From Apoda limacodes (lineage: Eukaryota; Arthropoda; Insecta; Lepidoptera; Limacodidae): a stretch of DNA of 64,000 nt. The stretch covers positions 11,711,019 to 11,775,018 of the forward strand of contig OX291546.1 in the NCBI GenBank assembly GCA_946406115.1. Direction: 5' to 3'. Shown here in pieces: positions 11,728-23,226 of the stretch; within the stretch, counting starts at the first letter, position 1, and every line of letters starts with the position of its first letter. A model generated the notes under the pieces. That model was given only the letters and a program-made list of their open reading frames with translations. It did no database searches and was not told the DNA's origin. The position numbers and the translations under genes were made by a program.

Positions 11728-12348
11728 ACAGGGGTATAAGCCAGAAAGTAACATAATTTCCTCCTTATTCCTGCCTCCGTCTGAAGTTGTGTTACCTTAG
11801 CCTATGTACACTTGCAGCACCAGAGGCATACCTCACGCAGATTTTGTTGTTAAAAACTCTAAATACTTTATTTTGGAAAAATAGTATATTGTGTTCCCTT
11901 AACCTAGAGCTTAATCCACAACCTTATTCTAACATTCGTTGGAGCCACTTAGGGTCCTTTTACAGTCTATAATGCTACTATTATATATGTTTTGTCTTAG
12001 GTGACAGGTACAAGGTAAACCCAAATTAATTCTACAAGGTGACTTACCTCAATTGCTATACTTTGTTGTACCTAAATGGACCACGTCTATCTGTCCTTTA
12101 TATATTCTAAGGAGACCTAAAAAAGCCCTAAACTACAATTATTTAATTAATCTAAGAGGACATAAAAATTGGGACAAGTTCTACTACTAAGAATTAAAAT
12201 ATAAACAAAACGATACAACGTATGTGTGCATCCTCCGTTTCACTTGGCACTCTCAAGCACTTTTACAGAGTAATGTTTATAACAACGCTGTTTAGGTTAT
12301 TCTTTGAGACTAATGACTCTTCTATTTCTTGTATCTCCCTCTATCTAG
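11728..12348. other. Sequence upstream of membrane-protein exon
   Basis: No coding pattern was recognised. A polypyrimidine tract (CTTGTATCTCCCTCTATCTAG) ends at 12348 and would be a good splice acceptor. Confidence 0.45.
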
Positions 12349-12374
12349 GTTGCGGTCCGATTCTCCGTGCGTAA

Positions 12375-12576
12375 GGCGGTCCCGATAGCAACGGTACAAA
12401 AGAATATATGAATGTGCAGAAGAGCGGAATGACGCGGTCTTCAATACCAGGCCAGGGATTGGAACGGTTTAGCAGCAACAACACTACGACAAGCACCGCA
12501 GCACCTACCGTCCCCACAGCTATGTCGAAGCACAGTGGCAACAAGCGCCCTACCCCTATTATCATATATCCTACCG
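12375..12576 (+). CDS. Membrane-protein gene, stalk exon (start uncertain)
   Basis: The frame ending at the strong donor CTACCG|GTAAGA (after 12576, phase 1) encodes a hydrophilic segment rich in Ser, Thr, Asn and Pro (SSNNTTTSTAAPTVPT), then RPTPIIIYPT. It contains an N-glycosylation sequon (NNTT). It precedes a membrane-spanning exon in phase, so it is probably the extracellular stalk of a type I protein. The exon start is unclear. A good acceptor ends at 12348, but this frame meets TAA at 12372, and 12366-12401 resembles a repeat seen at 3314. True exon starts could be 12389 (after TAG) or 12420 (after GCAG). Confidence 0.6.
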
Positions 12577-13192
12577 GTAAGAAACTCGTTATACCTACTA
12601 TAATAGTTACTATATGTACTATTATAGTTCGTTTATACCTACTATTATATCTTTTTATTCCTTTCCTTTTCATGGGTAATAAAATGTTTATTTTCTATTA
12701 TTTTTTGTGTGTGAAAGTCATAATTGAATTGAATACATTTTTTTTCAATTGATTGATTGCATCAAAATCCATTATTTCTGAAGTTAAATTTATAAAAATA
12801 ATTGAAGGTCAAATAGGGAATGAAACTTTGTATGGGACTCGAGATTTCGTACGAATAAAAATCCCCCGACCTACGCTGTTCAGTATTGAGGAGTTTAGTT
12901 AACTACACGCATAAATGTAATTTAGGAAATGGTTTTGTCCAAAATAGCTTTAAAACTTCTAAAGCTTCGGAGAAAAAAGTTCAGCTTCTGAGTTGGACCA
13001 CAATCTTGGTACAGTCGGGGACACCGCCGCTTCGTCAGGCTTAGGAGATAATCGCTTGATTTTCGCCCGTCGTCTGCAGTAGGCCAAGAGGTGGCCATCG
13101 CCTCAGACTGACTAAGGGGCAGTGACCGCGACTGTACTTATCTCTTACTAACAAAATTTTGGAATAATCGTATAACTGTATCTATATTTCAG
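12577..13192 (+). other. Intron between stalk and membrane exons
   Basis: Begins GTAAGA and ends TATCTATATTTCAG, with phase 1 preserved across it. It holds AT-rich sequence (TACTATTATA words at 12588-12650) and a GC-rich patch at 13005-13130. No other gene was seen. Confidence 0.65.
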
Positions 13193-13298
13193 TAACCCCG
13201 GAGTCCATAGTGGTGCCCATTATATCCTGCATATTTGGATTTCCACTGCTGGCACTAACAGTTATCTGCTGTTTAAGACGAAGAGCGAAATTAGCAAG
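13193..13298 (+). CDS. Membrane-protein gene, transmembrane exon
   Basis: This 106-nt exon lies between acceptor TATATTTCAG|TA and donor GCAAG|GTAACT and starts in phase 1 and ends in phase 2. It encodes VTPE, then a hydrophobic run (SIVVPIISCIFGFPLLALTV, ICC) of about 23 residues, then LRRRAKLAR. Hydrophobic segment followed by basic residues fits a single-pass type I stop-transfer sequence, with the stalk outside and the Arg-rich tail in the cytoplasm. Conserved splice phases on both sides support a real gene. I do not recognise the family. Confidence 0.75.
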
Positions 13299-13596
13299 GT
13301 AACTCTTTTACTCGCTTGATTGACGATTAATGGTTCTCTAAACATAGTACAGCGCTCTTCTTCTTTATAAAATGGTGGCCGTGTTAGCCCATTGAGTCTG
13401 GCATCGGCTTGAGCTTCGAGCGCCACAATCCGCACTAGGCCCACGTGATGGACTATGGCCGAAATCGCCCTCGCCCAAGGTGATGGTAGGCCATGCCTCA
13501 ACAGTGGCGACGTATGAGGCTGGAAAAGGGACTAATTATTAAAATTAGTCACACAATCTCTATCTTAATCCCATATTTATTTATATTCTAATTTAG
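13299..13596 (+). other. Short intron with repeat fragment
   Basis: Donor GTAACT, acceptor TCTAATTTAG. The middle (about 13380-13480) is GC-richer and carries CACAATCCGCACTAGGCCCACG, the complement of the GTGGGCCTAGTGCGGATTGTG wording common in lepidopteran repeats. Confidence 0.55.
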
Positions 13597-13777
13597 AGAA
13601 CGTGCCAGACGACGCAACTGCGAGCTGGACCGCGCCGACCTGTCGGTGGTGCGCCTGTCTCCAGTGAAGCGAGCCCGAGCCGTCAGCCTGGTGCGGTCGC
13701 CGCGCCCGCTGCCAGCCCTCGAGCTGGACACCGTGCTGGAGGAACGATCCGATCCAGAACAAACTACGGTATCACAA
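13597..13777 (+). CDS. Membrane-protein gene, basic cytoplasmic exon
   Basis: This 181-nt exon lies between acceptor TTCTAATTTAG|AG and donor CACAA|GTACGA and is read from phase 2 to phase 0. It is GC-rich compared with its surroundings and encodes ERARRRNCELDRADLSVVRL, then Ser/Pro/Arg-rich sequence (two SP and SPRP motifs) and an acidic end, LDTVLEERSDPEQTTVSQ. This is a plausible cytoplasmic tail with proline-directed phosphorylation sites. A second in-phase donor (TACG|GTATCA, after 13768) lies 9 nt upstream, so use of either would include or omit Val-Ser-Gln. Codon-rich composition and splice phases make this the firmest host exon in the window. Confidence 0.8.
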
Positions 13778-14089
13778 GTACGATGCTATGCATGCCTACA
13801 TCCGTTTGCAGACTTCGAAAAAAAATTCTTTTGTAAATAGTTGTGGATTTATATTAAAAATACTTTATTGGTATGAACTCTTTCCTAAAACTTCCTTGGC
13901 GCCAGTGCCAAAACTAAAACGAAATAATAGCGAAAACCGCTATTATAACGATATGTACGCGTTGTTGTCGATGTTGATACAGGTTCGGTAGGAGAGGGAC
14001 CTATATTTTCTAAAACTCTCAGTCGGGCTGGGTTGTCATATGACAGCAGTCGTTAAACCAAGTCAGAGGTCTTTTGGGTGCCTTGAAAA

Positions 14090-14230
14090 CTCTGACAGTA
14101 GTGTGGCTACTCACGTCTACTAGTTTGTACTAGGCCAGCGCGGTGAACTATGGCCTAACCCACTTTATTCATGGAGATTCCTACGAATGATTGCTGAGGC
14201 GATTGGTTCATCATCACACAAATAAAAAGT
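14090..14230. repeat. Dispersed repeat fragment (GGCC.G.GTGAACTATGGCC)
   Basis: The GCGGTGAACTATGGCCTAACCC...GAGATTC...GATTGGTTCATCATCA wording matches, from memory, an abundant lepidopteran repeat ending in ATGATGATGA. Related pieces occur at 13395-13470 and 31510-31560. Confidence 0.4.
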
Positions 14231-14480
14231 AGACATTTTTAGTCCCGTAATATAAGTCAGGAAGAGAATTCTGAGATTTTAAAATCATTTGGATGATGGA
14301 CTCGATGATATTATACCAACCCAGTTAATTTGTTTTTTTTTACGATTTTTATGGCTGACATTTCCAATTTTACTTATAACTTTAAAAATAAAAAAAAGAA
14401 CAGTGGCACTCGGGGCCTGCCGCGGTAAAGCTATTGCATAGTATTTTTTATCAACTTATGCAATAATATTTTTTTTTCTT

Positions 14481-14524
14481 TGATATTAATTCAAGTTTTC
14501 TATGATATTAATTCAAGTTACACT
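14481..14524. repeat. 22-bp tandem duplication
   Basis: TGATATTAATTCAAGTT occurs at 14481 and again at 14503, within an otherwise T-rich tract. Confidence 0.7.
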
Positions 14525-15732
14525 TTTTGAGCGTGGTGATCGATAAGAAAACATTTTTTTTTCTTTTATTGAATAAATGAGAAGTTAATAGTGCCGGCAG
14601 AATTGAAAACCTTTACACACGATTCGCGCCTAACATTTAAATATGTTACAAGACAACTCATACGTCATATTTAATTGTACAGAACCAATGTCCTTAACAC
14701 GCAATTCGCGCTTAACACTCAAATATGTCACAAGACATGTCTTTGACGTTGTCAAGAAATAATAATGTTTGTTTATTTACTTTTTTGACATATGTATATT
14801 TGACATCTCAATCTGTCATAGAATTAAAATCCCATATCCAACCTCCCTGTCATAATCGCCATATACTAGAAATAATTATGAGCAGTTCGCAGCTAGTCTA
14901 CACGCATACGTCTAGTCGCACGCACACAAACACCGTGCCGAAGTCTGCCGAACTGAAACGACGTTAGACGATTGTTAGGTTTTTTTCGTTACGGAATTTC
15001 TTGATACGGTCGGCGTGCTTAGAGCCTGCGATAAAAGCTATAAAATAGCTTAAAAAGTTTAGTAGAAATGCTCCTATACGAAGCTTTGACATTTTTTACC
15101 GTTACGGTCGGGTTTAGTTAGACCTGATTTAAAAATTCCAAAGTTTTTGACGTAAAACGATGATACCTATATGATTTTGGGTCATGGTCTCTCGCACTAG
15201 AGATGACTCTTTCTAATAACGTACATCTTTCTCGGAGATGTCTCTGAAATAATGAAAATAAGCGGGACATAAACGACCCCTAGTTAACCTGAAAAGCGCG
15301 TTTTACTTTATAAGAAAGTTGGTGCAAGCGCCCTCTGTGGTAATATGGGTGAACTAAATTTAATTTGTCACCTATATTTTTATTTTATTTTTCTTTTCTT
15401 AATATTTGAATATCTCGTTGTGTAAACTATTTTTTTGATGTGTTTTTTATCTTATTTTTACTTTGTTACACAATAATGGCAGGTTATCGGTAAATAATTT
15501 AGCAAGTTTTAAAACTTAATTTTTATATTTTATTTACTTATATTATAGTGCTTTTATTTTTTATTTATACTTAGTATAATAATATTTAACATTTAAAGTG
15601 TTTACATGGATAACAGTAATGATAGCATAAATGATGATCAGTCATTTACATCATCTTCTGAGGATTTGAACGGCAATAACAATTTTCTACTGCCTGCCCT
15701 CTACTTCTTGCTGCATACCAGGATTTTAGCTC

Positions 15733-16240
15733 ATGCGCAATGATCGCACTTTTCGTACTGGAGGTGGAGTTGCAATTTATCTTCGATCATCTATCCCTTT
15801 TTCAATTGTCAGTTCTTCTGATCAATCTTCTCAATCAAATACACCTGAATATTTATTTATTGAAATTACACTATACCATAGTAAAGCTCTTCTAGGAGTT
15901 TGTCCATCATCAGTACATGTTAATTATTTTTCTACATTTGAAAAGCTCCTAGAAGACCTGACACCTACATATACACATTCTATTATCATGGGTGATTTCA
16001 ACACTTGCATACTTAAAAATGATTCACGAGCTAAGTATCTGAGATCTATTGTAAAAGCAAGTAATATGTACATTCTACCGCTCTACAAGCCACTCACTTC
16101 TATCCAAATTGCTCCCCTTCTCTTTTAGATTTAATTTTTGTTTCTTCTTCTGAACACGTCGCTAAGCATGGTCAGTGTTCAGCTGATGCTTTTTCCTATC
16201 ATGATTTATTATATCTTTCTTATAAAATATGTCCCCCTAA
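15733..16240 (+). pseudogene. Family B LINE endonuclease relic, copy 1
   Basis: Encodes RTGGGVAIYLRSS..., then HSIIMGDFN and, after a frameshift near 16080, SLLDLIFVSSSEHVAK and SYHDLLYLSY. GDFN and the LDLI...H pattern are the central and C-terminal motifs of the APE-type endonuclease that nicks target DNA for LINE insertion. The N-terminal part with the catalytic Asn and Glu is absent, and a TAG precedes the first Met of this frame. Copy 2 (23227-24126) is uninterrupted over the same region. Confidence 0.75.
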
Positions 16241-16280
16241 AGCAAAATCGAGAATACTCCTGCAACGCAATTTTAGTGCC

Positions 16281-17800
16281 ATGGACATAAAGCTTCTTCA
16301 TGAAGATGCTAGCAACTTAGACTGGATTGTAATTGATAAATCTCCTTCAGTTGATGAAAAAAATATGCTTTTCAACTTTCTGTTAACTAAACTTTATGAT
16401 GTGCATTCTATCCGACCAGTCAGAGTAAAACATCTTCCTGCTCCCTGGTTAACAGAGAAAATCAAAACACTGATGGCTAAGAAAAACAATGCTAAATCCA
16501 AATATAAAAGAAATCCTACTGATGCCAATCTAGAAAATTATAGACTTTTACGGAATCGCTGCAATACAATGTGTAGAGACGCGCAGCGACGTCACATTCA
16601 CAAATCGGTTGAAAATGAAAATCCGTCTAAAGTATGGAAATTTATAAAATCAATAGGAGTTGGCAAATCATCTCAGAATTGACTTCCGCCAAACATCAAT
16701 GTTATTCTCCTAAATCAACACTTCACTTCCTCTTCTATCTTCGATGGTGTTGCTGAAACCAATACTTTGAATAATCTTCACTACCAACTCCTGATTTCTC
16801 TCCTTTTACTTTTACACAATTCACCGATTGCGATGTTAAGAAGAACGTTCTCGCCATTACTTTCAATGCAGTTGGTAACGACGATATAAGCCGTAACATG
16901 ATAATTTTTATAATTGATATTATCTGTCCTACAATTACAAAAATCCTTAATCATTTTATTTCCTCTTGTACATTTCCTGTGGCATGGAAGGACGCTCACA
17001 TAATTCCTTTGCCAAAAAAATCAAATCTGTCTAGTCTTTCTGATTTTCGTCCTATTTCAATTCTTCCTTTTTATCCAAAGTCCTTGAGCGTCTTGTACAA
17101 AAACAACTAAACCTGTTCTTGACACGAAATAAACTTTAATTAGAATAAACTGGATTAGTCTCCCAAAAGTTTGTGTAGACAATGTACTTATACCTTATAA
17201 TGTCCAGGTTAAGAATCTAGGTATTATTATAGATAGTAGTATGTATTGGACTTCACAGATAGCCAAGGTCAGTAGGAAAAAGTTTTTCCGCTGTAGGTTC
17301 CCTAAGAAGGCTGCAAAATTTCCTACCCACGGACACTAAAATTGTTCTTGCACACTCTCTTTTGCTTCCCATACTCGATTACGCCGATGCTAACTATCCT
17401 GATTTAACTGTAGACCAATTAAACAAACTTGAACGACTTCAAAATCTCTGTATTCGGTTTATATTTGGATTACGCAAATATTTCCAATTTCCGCGTGAAG
17501 CTCAAGTGGCTCCCAATTCACTTTCGCCGGAATGCTCATATTCTTTTACTACTTTACTGCGTGCTGTTCAATCCTAGCTACCCTTCTTATCTCAAAGAGC
17601 GTTTTGGTTACTATGACTCTCTGCGTTCCTCCTCTAATTTATTACTTAATACACCGAGTCACAACTCAAAATTTTACGATGATTCCTTCACCGTACAAGC
17701 AGGGCTATTGTGGAACTCTCTCCCGGTAGATATCCGAAAAGCACAATCACTTACAACCTTCAAAGCACAAGTGAAAAAGCATTTTTTACATATCGCATAA
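16281..17800 (+). pseudogene. Family B LINE reverse-transcriptase relic, copy 1
   Basis: Fragments in several frames: a linker (WLTEKIKTLMAKKNNAKSKY), the reverse-transcriptase entry motif (AWKDAHIIPLPKKSN, SDFRPISILP), then a jump to the thumb region (NLGIIIDSSMYWTSQIAKVS), LLPILDYADANYPDL and a C-terminal tail ending near 17800. Between the entry motif and the thumb the palm domain is deleted, including the region that should hold YADD. The same deletion is present in copy 2, so it predates the duplication. Confidence 0.75.
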
Positions 17801-18215
17801 CCTTGTTGTTTTGCTTCCTCTGTTGTTCTGATGTAGACATTTAAATATTTAAGTTATGATTGTTTTATTCATGTGTAGTTTATGTATTTTTATGTAAGGA
17901 ATTTATATATTTTATGTATAAGGGTATTTATGTATTTTATAGTTATTTATTTATTTGGCAATTTATACGTAGTTTAGTTATATGTAGTTTTTATTCGTAT
18001 TCTACGCTACTTATATCTTTATTTCAGTTTTTGTATCAATTTTGCACATCCTACCATTCCAATCTTTTAAATTTTTATATCAATACCAACATAGGTTATC
18101 TGGTAGAAATTGCCATCTGGCGTTAAGATCGCCTGTTGTACATGTTTTTTCATATTATTTTTCAATAAGTTTGTGTTTTGTTTTGTGCAATAAAGGTTAT
18201 TTGTATTGTATTGTA

Positions 18216-20255
18216 TACAATTTATTGTGTAGGTGTTTCAAAAATGTTACCGGTCACTGAAACGGCCTGTGAAAGCTAGCGTGGTTAAATTCATAAAAAT
18301 ATAATTGAAATGACATTCGCGGAATTTCCGGATTTTTACAAATAGGTGAATTAAATAATTCATTATCGTTTCTTAGTGTTTGTTACCTACTAATTATTAC
18401 CTAAAGTACATTGTTTTGAATATGGTAAGTAATACTAGGTATTATTCACGTATAATACTAGTGATACATACTGAAGAGTAGAAATTACGATCAATTATAT
18501 AACTCCAATATTTAATAATTTTAATTATAAATGTTATTTTTTACTTTCCTTGTAATTGTAGTATAAACCACTGTGTATCACTCGGAAGCAAAATCCTATT
18601 TTCATCTCGTGTGTATTAAGGCCCTCAGCTTATACTATAATCTGTGGCTTATCGGCTCTCAAACTACATAGTTCGCAATCGGTCACTTTCTCCCTTCGAT
18701 GAACAATATACTAATGTACTATAATTAATTATTTAGAGCTCTTCCCTTTTCTATATCAATCAATAGGTACCTATGTAGCTATTTCCAATAACGGTCTAGG
18801 ATTGATGACTAATGTTTGTCTTACACCGATTAATCGCGGCATATCGCACGCAATTCAATAGATATAGGTGGATTACAAAAATTTTACTTAGGTCAATAAC
18901 TCATTAAAGGTTAAGGTCTTAAGATATTTATAGTAAATTGTGATTAAGGGTTTTAAGGAGAACATTACTAACGAGAAGCTAGTTAAGCTTAGGCTTCTAA
19001 GTTAAGCTTAGAAGCCTAAGGCTGAAGAAAGGAGTTTATAATTTCCGTACCGTCCGTGTTACAAAGAATGTTTTCCATCACATTTGCCAGTAAATAAATA
19101 AAAATATAAGTTGAATAAATAAATAAACTCACCAAAATACAATTGAAATGGCGAGAATAGAAGTAGAGAAAACAACGCCAACGCCGTATTTCAAGAGAAT
19201 TTATGAATTAAAAAGTTTTGGCTGAAGATAAAACTTGTAATTGCTCGCTTGTAGTGTGCGCATAGTTTATATTTTGAATAGACAGTTTTTATGCATACTT
19301 GATAGAAACCCGTGAGTTCTATGAACGCGCGTTTTGCTTTGATAAAAGTAAAATTTACAATGAAAAAGCCCGTGGAAGTTATTAAGGTTATAGCACCTGC
19401 AAGTAATGAGACTGTTTACGACCATTGTCATGGAATTAAATTTGGTGTTGTTCAATTTTGTTCCAAATTCCAATCTCTAGTTATTTTCAATAGGAAGTCG
19501 ATTTCTTTGGTCTGATATGGGAAACAAACATGATGTATATGTTTCATATACAAAAAACGGCCAAATGCGAGTTAGACGTGGGTCACGGATCGCAATTAAG
19601 TACGTTTTATCATGTGTAGTTTTAACGTAGAACTGAAATAACTACACCTACTATTATCGTGTTAACCCTTAAGGTAATTTTGTACAGTGAAATATACACA
19701 CTTAATATTTAATTCTATGAGGTAAACTAAAACCTTTAACATTTTGTTTTTTTAATTGAAAGTGGTTAACGAATGTTCCTCTTTAAGGAAAAATAAATAA
19801 ACTGTCACTATCCATAGAAAGTTAGACAGTTGTGTAACACGATTATAACAATGCGGCGAAATGTTGCGGTTGTTAAAGTAAGATAATTTATAATTTCTTT
19901 TTTATAATGAAAATCTCGAATGCGTTTTGAAAATTCAAAATATAAATGTGGTGAGCTTATACTTATGCAAAAATATCGCTCTACTAACATTGCTTTCATG
20001 TGTTTTACCCACTCCATTTCGGATGTATAGCATATTATACATTGCGAATGATTGCTGGCAACAATGTCTGGTTTTGGGTGTATGGTATTCTATACATTGC
20101 TAACAGGCCTATCGCTATAGAAGTCAGTTTTCTATATAACTTGAAAACGTTTTCACTCTGAGTAAAGTGATAAAGTACTATAATAAATTACGTTATAACC
20201 TGTAACCCTATAACGAACCCATAATGCAAACAATACTTAGTTGCGGTGAATTTTT
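18216..20255. repeat. 2-kb noncoding block of duplication, copy 1
   Basis: AT-rich sequence between the LINE B tail and the piggyBac relic, nearly identical to 25622-27653. By eye there are roughly 10 differences in 2 kb, fewer than in the flanking LINE and piggyBac relics. It contains a perfect hairpin (18989-19019) and a CGGCCAAATGCGAGTTAGACG repeat word near 19560. Short open frames inside have no coding character. It may be the 5' noncoding part of the piggyBac element, but its ends were not located. Confidence 0.6.
18989..19019. repeat. Perfect 12-bp hairpin
   Basis: TTAGGCTTCTAA, loop GTTAAGC, TTAGAAGCCTAA. It is conserved exactly in the second duplication copy at 26377-26407. Confidence 0.8.
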
Positions 20256-21574
20256 TTGCACAATTTTAGTTATATATTCCCTTGTTTTTGCTTTGTGTGG
20301 GCTTTGTTCCTATTTATGCATGCCTGTACACATTTTGTTGTAGCCTGGACAACGAGTTGTAGGCGAATTTTAGCATTTGTACCAGAGATTAGTGCTGATT
20401 CCGAAGTCAGTAATAGCTCCAGTGATGAAAGTGAAGTAAACAACCGCCAATCTTCTCTACATCGATCTATAGATTCATCGCTTGAACGACTCAATTTATT
20501 AGATAGCCTAGTTCCATCTGATGATTCCTGCAAAGACTCGTCTGAAGATTCTCTATCGTTGCTTCATCCAGACTAAAAACACTTGGGATATCCAAGCTCT
20601 AAACCCTCTCTCTGGTGTATACCAGATTCTGAAGTTCAAACTCCACTCACTCCTATACTAGAAACAGTTTTTCCATTTAATTTCCAATGCGATTATAATG
20701 CTATACCTACTGTATCATCTCTACTCTCCTTGCAATCTGTTCAACTGTCACTGTCACCATCACCGTCTACGCCACGATCAACACGTATCCATAGAAAACG
20801 TAGGGCTCCAACTGGTATTGGCAAAAAAGTTAAAACACGAAAAGTACAAAGGTTCCCTTTTCAATGGTCAAAAAGAAAATTACAATGCACAGCAGAAATA
20901 CCAAGATAAAACACCTAAAACAAAGGGGTGGAGCACATTGCCAGGTAACCTGCAACAAAAACAAAGTAGCCGTTGTCAAATGGTACGATAATGAGCCTGT
21001 TATCTTGATCAGTTCGTTTGTTGATTCTTTTCCAATCGATAAAGTAAAAAGATTCAGCAAAGAGTCTAAGACACATGTCGAAATACCCTGCCCACAAATA
21101 GTAGTGAAATATAAATAGTGAAACAATATAACAGGCATATGGGTGACGTAGACCTCGCCGATATGCTCATTGCTCTATATCGAACTAGCATGAAAACTCA
21201 TCGGTGGTATCTAAAAATATTTTCTAAACTCATAGATATCTGTATCAACAACGGCTGGCTTCTTCGGCGTCGGGATTACAAATCTTCATATTACAAAAAA
21301 AAAAGACCACCAGAAGTAGTTCACGTACGAGGTTTATGCAGGTTTGATAAAAAAAAATCGGCAGATGGCAAAAACTGTACGTGATGAACAGCAGCTGAAA
21401 GACCAGTTAATACGGTCACTTATGATTGTGTTGACTGTTGGCCAGAACACCCCGAATATCAGAGGTGCAAGAACTGTAAAAAAGAACAGGCTAGCACTTG
21501 TTGTACCAAATGCAAAATAAATTTTTGTAATGTATCAAAAAGACATTGTTTTGTCGCATACCATAAGAAGTAAT
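20256..21574 (+). pseudogene. piggyBac-type (PGBD) transposase relic, copy 1
   Basis: Open stretches in different frames: an acidic Ser-rich N-terminus (ISADSEVSNSSSDESEVNNR), a linker ending KVQRFPFQWSKRKLQ, then VAVVKWYDNEPVILISSFVD, IPCPQIV, MGDVDLADMLIALYRTSMKT and WYLKIFSKLIDICINNGWLL. The last block is the conserved C-terminal part of PGBD transposases around the third catalytic Asp, in GGVDLxD; here the second Gly is Asp. The RNase-H-like core with the first two catalytic Asps is deleted. A separate frame (about 21421-21570) keeps the Cys-rich C-terminal domain (YDCVDCWPEHPEYQRCKNCK, CCTKC). A short insertion near 21105 breaks the frame relative to copy 2. Confidence 0.8.
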
Positions 21575-21740
21575 TTTTTTTCAATACGTTTTATCAATAC
21601 ATTTTGTTTTTTCCTTATTTCATTTTTTTTATTCTCTCTTTCCGCACCAATGCAACTACCTACCAATAACATTATATTTATTTCTAAAATACTATTTTTA
21701 CACACACAAAGAATTTTCCTTGTATCGGTAGCAATGTATA

Positions 21741-22386
21741 TTTTTTTTTATACCACTAAGGTGGCAAACAAGCCTACGGTCCGCCTGATGGTAAGCGGTC
21801 ACCGTAGCCTATGGACGCTTGCAACACCAAGGGCATCACTCGCGCGTTGCCGACCCATCAGAAATCTAATAACTTCTTTCTTGAAGAACTCCATACTGTA
21901 GTCCTTAGAGAAAACCTTGGCAGGGAGCTCATTCCATAACCTAAGCGTTCGTGGGAGGAAGTTTCTCTAAAACCGCACTGTACGCGACTATTTCGGTTCT
22001 AAAGTGTGAGAATGAATTCCCTGCCGATGGCGAGCGGTGCGATGGTAGAAAGTAGCCGTGGGCATCATTTCAAACAATTCCTCAGAACACATCCCATTGT
22101 ACAAGCGGTAGAACACACACAGGGAGGCAAAGTCTCTCCTCAGACTTAGGGGCTCGATACTGCAAGTGAGTTTGGGATCGTCGACAATTCTCACAGCCCG
22201 TCGTTGAACCGAGTCAAAAGGGCCAAGCTGGTATCCGGGTACACCCACCCAGAGATGGCAGCAGTACTCCATATGGGGCCGGACTTGCGACTTGTAAAGC
22301 AGCAACCTTTGCCCCGACGTGAATTACTGCTTCGCTCTGTTGAGTACACCAAGTTTTTTTAGAAGCCAGCTTTACCTTGTCTAGCA
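21741..22386 (-). mobile_element. Family A LINE 3' end, truncated by duplication junction
   Basis: Antisense 3' end of a jockey-like non-LTR element, read right to left. It encodes LLYKSQVRPHMEYCCHLWVG, then FDSVQRRAVRIVDDPKLTC and MMPTATFYHRTARHRQGIH, and ends with a 3' UTR that finishes in CCACCTTAGTGGTATAAAAA. The first residues retained are at the duplication junction (22386), so the segmental duplication cut this copy and not LINE integration. Frame disruptions are present near the C-terminus. Confidence 0.8.
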
Positions 22387-23226
22387 AGTCTACACGCATA
22401 CGTCTCGTCGCACGCACTCAAACACCGTGCCGAAGTCTGCCGAACTGAAACGACGTTAGACGATTGTTAGGTTTTTTTCGTTACGGAATTTCTTGATTCG
22501 GTCGGCGCGCTTAGAGCCTGCGATAAAAGCTATACAATAGCTTAAAAAAAGTTTAGCAGAAATGCTCCTCCACGAAGCTTTGACATTTTTTACCGTTAAG
22601 TTCGGGCTTAGTTAGACCTGATTTAAAAATTCCAAAGTTTTTGACGTAAAACGATGATACCTATATGATTTTGGGTCATGGTCTCTCGCACTAGAGATGG
22701 CTCTTTCTAATAACGTACATCTTTCTCGGAGATGTCTTTGAAAAAATGAAAATAAGCGGGACATAAACGACCCCTAGTTAACCTGAAAAGCGCGTTTTAC
22801 TTTATACGAAAGTTGGTGCAAGCGCCCTCTGTGGTAATATGGGTGAACTAAATTTAATTTGTCACCTATATTTTTATTTTATTTTTCTTTTCTTAATATT
22901 TGAATATCTCGTTGTGTAAACTATTTTTTTGATGTGTTTTTTATCTTATTTTTACTTTGTTACACAATAATGGCAGGTTATCGGTAAATAATTTAGCAAG
23001 TTTTAAAACTTAATTTTTATATTTTATTTACTTATATTATAGTGCTTTTATTTTTTATTTATACTTAGTATAATAATATTTAACATTTAAAGTGTTTACA
23101 TGGATAACAGTAATGATAGCATAAATGATGATCAGTCATTTACATCATCTTCTGAGGATTTGAACGGCAATAACAATTTTCTACTGCCTGCCTTCTACTT
23201 CTTGCTGCATACCAGGATTTTAGCTC

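Larger units (their letters stand above)
14591..18215 (+). mobile_element. Family B LINE (non-LTR), copy 1, internally deleted
   Basis: The 5' region (GTGCCGGCAGAATTG..., with AGTCTACACGCATACGTCTA) is shared with 22387 and 35833. It is followed by an endonuclease relic, reverse-transcriptase fragments and a 3' end with GGTTATCTGGTAGAAATTGC...GATCGCCTGTTGTAC, a 3' signature common to many arthropod CR1/Daphne-type LINEs, ending in TTGTATTGTATTGTAT. The reverse-transcriptase palm with the catalytic YADD is missing, so it cannot mobilise itself. Frames are broken by several indels and stops. Confidence 0.8.
14895..22386. repeat. 7.49-kb tandem segmental duplication, unit 1
   Basis: The sequence from AGTCTACACGCATACGTCT (14895) to AGCA (22386) is repeated from 22387. 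The unit carries LINE B, the 2-kb block, the piggyBac relic and the 3' end of an antisense family A LINE. At the junction, family A sequence CTAGCA runs directly into AGTCTACACGC. The shared AGT at both breakpoints suggests joining at a 3-bp microhomology. Confidence 0.9.

Noticed and set aside
12341..12673. 110-codon minus-strand frame opposite the stalk exon
   Set aside because: Antisense shadow of the + strand exon, whose splice phases and composition fit much better.
18989..19019. Perfect hairpin as a microRNA precursor
   Set aside because: A 12-bp stem is too short for a precursor hairpin.
19312..19515. 67-codon frame conserved exactly in both duplication copies
   Set aside because: Conservation follows from the recent duplication, and the frame has no recognisable motif.
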